From Ruminococcaceae bacterium FB2012 (GTDB lineage: Bacteria > Bacillota > Clostridia > Oscillospirales > Ruminococcaceae): a DNA stretch of 37,413 nt. The stretch covers positions 1-37,413 of the forward strand of contig FMXS01000023.1 of NCBI GenBank assembly GCA_900104495.1, read 5' to 3'. The first letter of the stretch is position 1, and each line of letters opens with the position of its first letter. Positions 1 to 8,200 of this stretch are shown here, piece after piece. The notes beneath the pieces are model-generated. The model did no database searches, was not told where the DNA came from, and saw only the letters and a list, made by a program, of their open reading frames with translations. Both the position numbers and the translations under genes were made by a program.

Positions 1-1
1 T

Positions 2-1072
2 CCGGGCGGCGCTCCGAGGCGCTATTCTCCGAATACACAGAAGCTGTTCGGAATTGACGAGAACGGTAAACCCGTTGCCGGCGGCGGTGACGGTGCCGGT
101 CAGGCCGGCGGGGGCGGAGCTCGTCCCGCAAGGGGCGCAGATAACGCTGGAAATGCCGGAGCAAACGGCAGACCCAATGTCGGAGCCGGAGCCGGTCAGG
201 GCGGAAGAAACGGCGGACGTCCCGCAGGGGGCGCTCAGAGACATTACCCGCCTAATTTACAGAAGCTTTTCGGCGTTGACGAGAACGGTAATCCCATCGT
301 CGGCGGCGGTCAGGCCGGCGGCGCCGGTGACGGCGGAAACGGCGAGCTGCCTGTAAACGGCAGGAACGGCGTCGTTGCCGGAGACCTTCCGGGGGGACAG
401 GATAACGCCGGAAATGCCGATGCGGGGGCAGAGAATCCTCAGCCTCCGAAAAGAAACCCCGATCCGCGGATGATGGATCTGCTCAGCAGCTACAGGAAGG
501 ATGCCCCGGAGGGCGGCGATAAAGCCGACGGCGGCGTTCCGCACAGACCTCAGAGACAGTTAGACCCGGAGGTACAGAAGCTCTTCGATGAAGCTCCCCG
601 CAACGATGCGGGTGCGGAGGGTCAGCTCCCGCAGAATCAGGGTGCTGCCATGAACGTTCCGCAGGATCCGGTCCGGGCCGAAAACGAGCTGAACGCGATG
701 CTTGACGCACTCGGTATTGATCCCGGAGATCAGGCCTTTGAACGGGCCGTAGAGGATGCCTATACGGAGGCCGAAACAGGTCACGCTCCCCGGAGAGAGG
801 CTATAAACATCCCTGAAGGCTTCCTTGACGGCAAGGAACTCTCGCCGGAGGAAAAGGAGATGCTCCCCTATAACGATCAGGGCGAGATCAAGAGACCCGG
901 CGAGCTCAGAGCAGCTGTCAAGGCCGCAGAACGAGCCGCAAGAAACGGCGGCAAGCCCCAGGGCGAGGTCAAGGCCGGCTACGGCTACTACGCGGATCAG
1001 ATCAAGAAGCAGGAGGGACGAAAGGGCAACAACAAACAGCCGCCCCCGCTCCCGCCGAAAAACAAGAAGTAA
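2..1072 (+). CDS. Gly/Pro-rich repeat protein, 5' end missing
   Basis: I do not recognise this family. The frame is open from base 2, so the gene starts outside the window; the first internal ATG at 470 is not a convincing start. At least 356 residues are visible. The N-terminal part has a repeat with core QKLFG(I/V)DENG(K/N)P, at about bases 44-76 and 260-292, embedded in long Gly/Ala/Asn-rich linkers. A weaker copy (DPEVQKLFDEAP) lies near 569-598. The second half is charged and helical, and the tail is KQPPPLPPKNKK. No signal peptide or membrane segment is visible. It lies 118 bases upstream of the VirB4-type gene on the same strand, so it may belong to the same locus as a structural component or substrate; that is inference. 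The low-complexity character resembles disordered scaffold proteins. Confidence 0.75.
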   Translation, partial: PGGAPRRYSPNTQKLFGIDENGKPVAGGGDGAGQAGGGGARPARGADNAGNAGANGRPNVGAGAGQGGRNGGRPAGGAQRHYPPNLQKLFGVDENGNPIVGGGQAGGAGDGGNGELPVNGRNGVVAGDLPGGQDNAGNADAGAENPQPPKRNPDPRMMDLLSSYRKDAPEGGDKADGGVPHRPQRQLDPEVQKLFDEAPRNDAGAEGQLPQNQGAAMNVPQDPVRAENELNAMLDALGIDPGDQAFERAVEDAYTEAETGHAPRREAINIPEGFLDGKELSPEEKEMLPYNDQGEIKRPGELRAAVKAAERAARNGGKPQGEVKAGYGYYADQIKKQEGRKGNNKQPPPLPPKNKK

Positions 1073-1105
1073 CATAAAGTAATTGTGTATTGACATTTTC
1101 GCCTT

Positions 1106-1140
1106 GCCGCCTTCGGCGGCTCGGGTGAGTGCAGTTCACG
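1106..1140. other. Intergenic hairpins before the VirB4-type gene
   Basis: A perfect GCCGCC-TTC-GGCGGC hairpin at 1106-1120 is followed by a weaker GTGA/TCAC hairpin. There is no T tract, so this is not a standard terminator. It may be an RNA-processing or attenuation structure separating the repeat-protein gene from the next gene. A good ribosome site (AAAGGAG) follows about 8 bases before the ATG at 1191. Confidence 0.4.
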
Positions 1141-1190
1141 CCGAAAAAAAGTAACCCAAAGCAAAAATTTGAAGGAAAGGAGAACCGGTC

Positions 1191-4100
1191 ATGAGACTGA
1201 TACCCGGAAAGACCAAAGTCAAGATCGAACTGTTCCGCGGGATCACCCTCGGTGATATCATCGTCGGTGTTATCACACTGGGGCTTACTGCGCTTGTTCT
1301 CCTTTCCACTCTTCCCGGACGGGTGTATATCACCGTCGGCGTTCTCGCCGTGGGGATACTCCTCGTTTTCAGGATAGATTCACAGCCCAACTACAGGCTT
1401 ATCCTCAATCTGCTGAAATATCTCTCCTTCCCGAAACGGTATTGGAGGACCTTTACCGACAAGCATCTTATATCCAGTGCTACAGAGCTGAACAAGGGCG
1501 ATCACTGGAAGGACTTTTTCTCCGAAAAGTACGATCCTGACGAGGCCGATTCCATCCACGACACCATAGAGAAGATGATCGACGAGAAGAAGCGCCGGAA
1601 GGACGAGGATAAACTCCTTGCCAGCAGCGATGTCTCCGACGAGGAAAAGAATGCTATCTGGCAGGAAAGAAAAGAAAGAGAAGACGCCGCAGTCAAGAAA
1701 AAGGCGGACAGCAAGGAGGACTCCCTCGGCAGCGGCAGAGATATCGAAGACGTCATTCCCTTCACGGGAATAGGTGACGGCTTCATCGAGTACAACGGCA
1801 AATACTACGGTACAATAATAGAGATCGACCCGGTGGAATTCCGCTTTTTCAGCCAGTTCCGCCGCAATGCGTCCATTGAGAACTGTCTGGGCAAGATACT
1901 TCGTTCCCTTAAAATGGATTATTCCGCCAACATCATAAAGATAGACCGCCCGATAATCTACGACAAATATCTCGACAAGGAATATGAAAAGCTTGACGAG
2001 CTGAGAGCCTCCTACGAAAAGGGACTGCTCACGGAGGATGAGCTGAAAAGCCGCGTTGAGATACAGTTTGACCGTATCAACGCCATGCGGGACATCTGCT
2101 TTGAGAACAAGGTGGTCCAGCCCTTCTACTATTTCGCTATCTACAATATCGACAAGCGGCAGCTCCAGATAGATACGGATTCGGCGGTGTCCGCCCTTAC
2201 GCAGGGCGAGCTTACCGTCCGCAGGCTTGTCAGCGACAAGGAGCTGGCGGTGTTCCTGAAATACACCAACTGCCTCGATTTTGACGAGCGGGACATCGAC
2301 AGGATAAACCCCAAGGATTACGTTAAATGGGCTATGCCCGAAAGTCTTGCTTTCAACACGAGAAGGGCGGATATAAACAAGATAGTGACTCATCAGATGC
2401 GGGTAGTGAACTACCCCTCCGATGTGGGCGATGCGTGGCTTGCGGGAGTCATGTCCGTTCCCTCCACTAAGGTGGTCGTAAAGATCACTCCCATGGAAAG
2501 AACGAAATCCATCCGCACCATAGACCGTTCCCTTCAGGAGCTTCGCGGCAGGCTGATGACCACCGGCGTGGATTCAAAAAGGCTGGAACTGGAATCTCAT
2601 ATCGAGACCCTCAGCCGCCTGCTGGTAACGCTGCAGCAGGATAACGAGTCGCTGCTGACGGTGAATATCTACATCAGTATGTACGATGCGATAAAGACCT
2701 CCGAGTGGGGCAGGAAGGATGCTGTAAAGAATACCTCCCTTGCCGTTATCGCCGACATGAAAAAGACAGTCCGCAGAGTGTGGCAGGAAACAGGTATGCG
2801 TCTGAACTCTATGGACTATTCCCAGCTGGAGGCCTTCATCGGCTCGCAGGTATCGGGCTACGACCCCATGCTGAATGACGGGCGCCCCATGCCCGCTAAT
2901 ACTGTTGCTGCAATGTATCCCTGGATATACTCCCGGGTTTCCGACGAGGGCGGTATCCGTCTCGGCACGCAGGACGGCGTTCCCGTGTTCATCGACTTCT
3001 TCCGGAGAGATCAAGAGAGGGTCAACTCCAATATGGTCATCATCGGTAAGTCCGGTTCCGGTAAATCCTACGGAACAAAGGCACTGCTGACAAATATGGC
3101 TTCGGAAAATGCCAAGATATTTATCCTCGACCCCGAAAACGAATATACCGAGCTTGCCCACACACTTCACGGAAAGATCATCAACGTAGGCAACGCGAAA
3201 TTCGGAAGGCTCAACCCCTTCCACATCATCACCACCCTTGAGGACGACGAGGCCGGCGGCGACGATACCGGCACCGGATTCTCGGCGCACCTTCAGTTCC
3301 TTGAGGAGTTCTTCAGGCAGATACTTCCCGATGTGGACAAGGAAGCCCTCGAATATCTGAATTCAATGGTTGAGAGGCTTTATACCAACTTCGGAATAAC
3401 AATGGAAACAGACCTCTCCACCCTTACTCCCGCCGATTACCCGATCTTTGACGATCTTTACGATATCGTCCTTGAGGATTTCCAGCGCACGCGGAACGAG
3501 TATCTCAGAAGTATGTTACAGACGCTTCTGAACTATGTTTCAAAGTTCGCCACCGGCGGAAGGAACGCCAATATCTGGAACGGCCCTTCCACCGTCACCA
3601 CGGACGAGAATTTCTCGGTGTTCAATTTCCAGTCGCTGCTTGCGAACCGCAACTCCACCATCGCAAACGCGCAGATGCTCCTGGTGCTTAAATACATCGA
3701 CAACGAGATAATCAAGAACCGTGATTACAACCGCAAATACGGTCTGAACAGAAAGATCGTGGTGGTCATCGACGAGGCGCATATCTTCATCGACACCAAG
3801 TTCCCCATAGCCCTTGATTTTATGTTCCAGCTGGCAAAGCGTATCCGTAAGTACAACGGTATGCAGATAGTCATAACACAGAACATCAAGGACTTTGTCG
3901 GCAGCGAGGAGATAGCGAGGAAATCCACTGCTATCATCAACGCCTGCCAGTACAGCTTTATCTTCGGCCTTGCGCCGAACGACATGGACGACCTCTGCAA
4001 GCTCTATGAAAAGGCCGGCGGCATCAACGAGATCGAGCAGGATCAGATAGTCACCGCCCCGAGAGGCATGGCGTTCACTGTTATGAGCCCCACCAGCCGT

Positions 4101-4964
4101 TCCTCGTTTATGATCGAGGTGCCGCAGGAAATGGTGGATATGTTCGAGCAGCCCGATTATCAGTCCCACTATTTCGACGGTGATGACGGAGCGCAGGTGT
4201 GGGAGGATTTCGTGGCCGACAGCCGTGCCGAGCACGAAGCCAACGCCTCCGACAGGATATCCGGCTATGTTTATGAGAAGCCGGCGCAGTCTGCCGGTTA
4301 TGAGGGCTTTACCTTCAGCGAGATAACCGCCGAGGAGGCCGACAGGCTCTACGGCGGAAACGACGGAGATACAAGAGAAGAACCCTCCTACCGCAGCGCC
4401 CGCAGGCAGCAGCCGGAGGAGGATGACGACGAAGGCTTCACCTTTGAGGAGATCAGTTCCGAGCCCGAGCCTGAGCCCGCTCCTGCGGCTCCTCAGCCGC
4501 AGCCTGTTCAGCCCGTGATAGATGTGGCCTCGCTTATAGCCACTATCCGCGAGGAGGTAAGGCGGGAGATGAGCGTGCAGCTTGCTCAGCAGGCCGCAGA
4601 AGCAGCCCGCAATGCCGCACCCATCCGGGCAGCAAGGGAAGAACCCACGGAGGAAGACCTTCTGCTGGAGGATGAGCTTCCGGAGGAGATCGCCGAACCG
4701 GAGAAGCCGGTGGCGGCTCCCGCAATGGGCGGCAGGAATATCCCCCGGGCGCCGCAGCCTGTTCCGGAGGAGCCCGAAGAGGAGGAAGACGAGGATTTCA
4801 CCCCGAAATTCGATATCATGTCGCTGCTGGACGAGCAGCTTGACAGCTACAGCGAGATGACTCTTGCAGAGCGAATGGATGAAATAGATGTAAAAACTAT
4901 GGAAATATCGCTTGATGAACTTGCATCTCATATCAGGGATTTAAGGAAGAAAAGAGGTGCCTGA
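1191..4964 (+). CDS. VirB4-family secretion ATPase with N-terminal membrane domain and acidic tail
   Basis: The 1257-aa protein is built like the VirB4/TraE ATPases that power type IV secretion in Gram-positive bacteria. Residues about 18-62 form two hydrophobic segments followed by a basic stretch, like a fused PrgI-type membrane subunit. The ATPase core follows, with Walker A GKSGSGKS at residues 619-626 and Walker B VVVIDEAH with D861/E862. The usual VirB4 C-terminal motifs follow (TQNIKDFV; NACQYSFIFGL). Residues beyond about 1010 are an unusual extension: acidic, Pro/Glu-rich, with two copies of a GFTF(S/E)EI motif and a helical segment near 1100-1130. Typical VirB4 proteins are about 600-850 aa. 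The start ATG has AAAGGAG eight bases upstream. The gene abuts the STAS gene. No relaxase or coupling protein is nearby, so a non-conjugative secretion role is possible. Confidence 0.9.
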   Translation: MRLIPGKTKVKIELFRGITLGDIIVGVITLGLTALVLLSTLPGRVYITVGVLAVGILLVFRIDSQPNYRLILNLLKYLSFPKRYWRTFTDKHLISSATELNKGDHWKDFFSEKYDPDEADSIHDTIEKMIDEKKRRKDEDKLLASSDVSDEEKNAIWQERKEREDAAVKKKADSKEDSLGSGRDIEDVIPFTGIGDGFIEYNGKYYGTIIEIDPVEFRFFSQFRRNASIENCLGKILRSLKMDYSANIIKIDRPIIYDKYLDKEYEKLDELRASYEKGLLTEDELKSRVEIQFDRINAMRDICFENKVVQPFYYFAIYNIDKRQLQIDTDSAVSALTQGELTVRRLVSDKELAVFLKYTNCLDFDERDIDRINPKDYVKWAMPESLAFNTRRADINKIVTHQMRVVNYPSDVGDAWLAGVMSVPSTKVVVKITPMERTKSIRTIDRSLQELRGRLMTTGVDSKRLELESHIETLSRLLVTLQQDNESLLTVNIYISMYDAIKTSEWGRKDAVKNTSLAVIADMKKTVRRVWQETGMRLNSMDYSQLEAFIGSQVSGYDPMLNDGRPMPANTVAAMYPWIYSRVSDEGGIRLGTQDGVPVFIDFFRRDQERVNSNMVIIGKSGSGKSYGTKALLTNMASENAKIFILDPENEYTELAHTLHGKIINVGNAKFGRLNPFHIITTLEDDEAGGDDTGTGFSAHLQFLEEFFRQILPDVDKEALEYLNSMVERLYTNFGITMETDLSTLTPADYPIFDDLYDIVLEDFQRTRNEYLRSMLQTLLNYVSKFATGGRNANIWNGPSTVTTDENFSVFNFQSLLANRNSTIANAQMLLVLKYIDNEIIKNRDYNRKYGLNRKIVVVIDEAHIFIDTKFPIALDFMFQLAKRIRKYNGMQIVITQNIKDFVGSEEIARKSTAIINACQYSFIFGLAPNDMDDLCKLYEKAGGINEIEQDQIVTAPRGMAFTVMSPTSRSSFMIEVPQEMVDMFEQPDYQSHYFDGDDGAQVWEDFVADSRAEHEANASDRISGYVYEKPAQSAGYEGFTFSEITAEEADRLYGGNDGDTREEPSYRSARRQQPEEDDDEGFTFEEISSEPEPEPAPAAPQPQPVQPVIDVASLIATIREEVRREMSVQLAQQAAEAARNAAPIRAAREEPTEEDLLLEDELPEEIAEPEKPVAAPAMGGRNIPRAPQPVPEEPEEEEDEDFTPKFDIMSLLDEQLDSYSEMTLAERMDEIDVKTMEISLDELASHIRDLRKKRGA

Positions 4965-4966
4965 CC

Positions 4967-5266
4967 GTGGATATAAAGCTGGTTGACAGAGGCAGAGAGG
5001 GCGAGCTGATCCTCATCGGGAAGCTCGACAGCACGAACTCCGCGCAGGTGGGCGAGCTGTTCCTGAAAACAGCCGACAGGTTTACTGATATCACTCTTAA
5101 TATGAGCGGTCTGAAATATATTTCCAGCGCAGGGATACGCTCACTCAGGAACCTGTATATGAAGGTCAGAGGCAACGGCGGCGAAATGAGCATAATCAAT
5201 GCCTCGCCTTATGTGGAAGAAGTTCTGGAAATGGTCGGATATGCGGAGATGTTTAATTTAAAATGA
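4967..5266 (+). CDS. STAS-domain protein (anti-sigma factor antagonist type)
   Basis: This 99-aa single-domain STAS protein resembles SpoIIAA/RsbV. In partner switching, such proteins are phosphorylated on a Ser by an anti-sigma kinase and dephosphorylated by a PP2C phosphatase; the unphosphorylated form sequesters the kinase. The signature is the YISSAGIRSL segment, with candidate phospho-acceptors S53/S54. The GTG start at 4967 is two bases after the VirB4 stop, with an AGAGGTG site just upstream, so the two are translationally linked. It overlaps the next ATG (ATGA). The matching phosphatase is encoded at 11971-13773 in the same block, but no HATPase_c anti-sigma kinase is present in the window. 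Confidence 0.9.
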   Translation: MDIKLVDRGREGELILIGKLDSTNSAQVGELFLKTADRFTDITLNMSGLKYISSAGIRSLRNLYMKVRGNGGEMSIINASPYVEEVLEMVGYAEMFNLK

Positions 5267-8200
5267 AGAACGGAAAAAGCCTTGTGAAAAGAACCTTAAT
5301 AAGACTTCTGGCGCTGATGATGACAGTTTCGTTAGTGCCTTCTTCGCTGTGCCTTGATGTTTCCGCTGCAGATGCCGAGCAGACGGAACAGGCCGCATCC
5401 CAGACTGCTTCCGAGGAGGAGGATGTTCCCGAATCAGAGTCTGAGGACGATTCTCCGACTATGGAGATATACAAGAACGGTGAAGCCTATGAAGCCGAGA
5501 TAAAATCAGGCGGCACCTGGCCGGACAATACCGTGACCGGCAGCTATGAGCCTACCAGTCAGGCAAGGAAGGTGGAGGAATACAACAGCGGGAGACTGTC
5601 CTTTGACGTTTCCGAGGACCTCTACACCCTTACTGTTTCCACAGGCATCAGCTCCGGCAGCAGCGTTGAGTATTTTGCGATACGCTATACCGATGTGAAC
5701 GGCGCTCCCCAGACCAAGTACATCTTCCCCACGGCAGAGCGCCGGGAAATGGTCAGCGATTATATCAAGAGCCTTAAAAAGACAGTCAAGGTCAAGAAAT
5801 GGGTATCGACCACCATAACAGGCATAAAGAAAAACAGTCCCGGCAGATTTGCCCAGACATCCACTGTTATGGCAGAGCCGGACCCTGTGAAGATAGCGAA
5901 AGCCAAAGAGCAGTTTGAATATATCACCTCGGTGGTGGATAACTATATTGATCAGGATCAGGAGGTGACCGGCAGCAAACTGCTGGACAATCTCCGTGAG
6001 AGCCACAACGATCTGCGTGACCTGGGCTATTCGGTCAACGAGAACACAGATTCCGACACTATACTCAGCCCCTGGTCCATAGACGAATTCCTTTTCAAGA
6101 CCGACACGGCGATTAAGACCGTGAACAGCATAGATGTATTCATGTCCAACGGCAGATGGACCGTTCAGGGCATGGCCGTCAGCAAAGTGACGAGCATCGG
6201 CGGCTACGGCGAGTACGGCTTCTATTCGGGCAAGTATTTCCATGCTTTGGGTAAGCAGCGCATCTGCGAGTTTCAAAGCAAAAAGAGCGGTACACAGACC
6301 TTCAACGCCGCAGGGGATACGCTTATCAATATCGGCGGCTCCGGATCATCCTATTTCGGGCTGCGTCAGGTGGACGGGACAACTTCGTCTGCAATGCCCT
6401 ACAATGATCTGTATTCATTCAGGATAGATTTTTCCGATGTCCCCGACGGCGGTATCGAAACTCTGCTCAGGAGCAGCGCTTCTGTCAGCGACCCCGCAGC
6501 CGGACCGATAGCGGAGCATCTTGCTCTTGAAGTGAGCTACAAGGATCAGAACGGCTGGACCAGAAGCGTCACGATACCCGTTCTGCTTTCCGTACTGGGA
6601 CAGTACAAACAGTCCGGCGACACCGTCCGCACTATGGGTCTTGCTCAGCGGGGCGAGGCGCTGGCCTTTACAGCCTGCCTGCCGGAATACAGCTCTCTTA
6701 TCAGCACAAGGCTCCTTGTGGGCAAGGCCGCAAGGGATGCATTAAAGACCGAAGGCGGCATTGAGCCCATCGGTTCCAGCAGAGACAGAGACCGCCTTAT
6801 CACTGCCCTTGACGCCGATTATATCCGTGTGGCGGGCATTTCCATGTATAAGGGCACCTGCCGTATGTCCAACACTCCCGACGGAGAGGACACCGTTACA
6901 AAGGCTGTCCTGAAAAGCTACACCTACACCTTTGCTTTTTCGGAGGACGCGCCTCTCCTTTACAATACGATCAACACCTCCGAGGGCATCAGGATAAATG
7001 CCGGTGCTTCGGATACCTTCAAGCTGACTGCATACAACAAAAATGCACCGCTCATCGGTGCGGAGTATTCCGGCAATGTGCTGATACGCCTTAAAACCGA
7101 CAGTCTCATCGGCGCGGAACCCTCCGGTTCCACCAAGGTGCGGCTCACCTATCAGGATACCTCCGGCTCGGAGATGACTTCTCCCTATTACAATATCTCC
7201 GATGAGGTGATGGACTATCTCGGAGCCTGGCCTTCCTCCGCCGGCACAGGCGACAATTTCGCCTATAAGTACGGCGTCCAGGCCGGGAACATCGTTGAAT
7301 TCCCCGTGAAGTTAGCGGACGTTTCCGCTATCACCAGCGTTGAGCTCAGCGTCGGAGCGGATTCTGATGACTGGCAGGTGGCGGGCATTTCCGTAGCCGT
7401 TGCCAACGATATCGGCAGGCGCAGGATATATGCGCAGGATATGACCTCCGGCGATGTGAGCACCACCTATCGCATTGTCCGCTCGATGAATACCACCGTC
7501 ATCCCTCCCTTCCCCATAAACTTAAAGCTCCTTGTGACAACAGGGGACTCCTTCTCCTTCAATACGGGGGAGGGTACCGTGGTCACGGCAAGAGAACTGG
7601 ATTTCAACACCGTCCGATATTCGATGTCCTATGAGCAGACCAAGGAGAATCTCGGATACGCAAGGATCCGCAGGACCTACGATATAAACGTCAAGGTCGC
7701 CGACGACCCCGATGCGGGCAACTTCAACGGCGACGCAGGTTCCAGCAACCACTTCTATTTCCAGCTCAGGTTCGCAAGCGGCAGCAGCGCATTCGTGCTT
7801 GCAAATCAGCAGCTTTCCTCCGACGCCTTCAGAGCGGGCTGCAACGAGATGTTCTCCATCTCCGTCAACCGCGATTACGGCGAGGTGACTGCTTTGCGGG
7901 TCATCCCCGAGGACGTTTCCGAGGACAGCGATGTGTTCGATAAGCTCAATGTCGAACAGATAACCGTTACCGAGCGCACCACCGGCGGTTCCGCGGATCA
8001 GTATGTCTTTGACAACATCGGCTGGATAGGCATAGACTACAACGACAAATCCCAGGATGCGGCAGTCAAGGCACGTACCGGACGTACCGTCAACGAGATC
8101 TCGAGAAAATACAAGGTCTCCTATAAGCAGAAAGTCATCAATCTGCTCTGCGAGATCAAGACTCTTCCGTGGGAGTCCGATTATCTTGATGTTGAGGGCA

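Noticed and set aside
54..356. Open frame overlapping the repeat protein
   Set aside because: It is a +1 shadow of the Gly-rich frame that is open from base 2; the repeated motif and codon pattern belong to the latter.
1106..1120. Terminator before the VirB4-type gene
   Set aside because: The hairpin is strong but no T tract follows, so termination is not supported.
3540..4931. Long antisense frame (463 codons) under the VirB4-type gene
   Set aside because: It arises from GC-biased codons opposite a well-supported gene; no ribosome site or recognisable domain.
1191..4964. Classifying Region 1 as an integrative conjugative element
   Set aside because: Only the VirB4-type ATPase is present; no relaxase, VirD4, VirB6/VirB8, integrase or attachment site is seen near it within the window.
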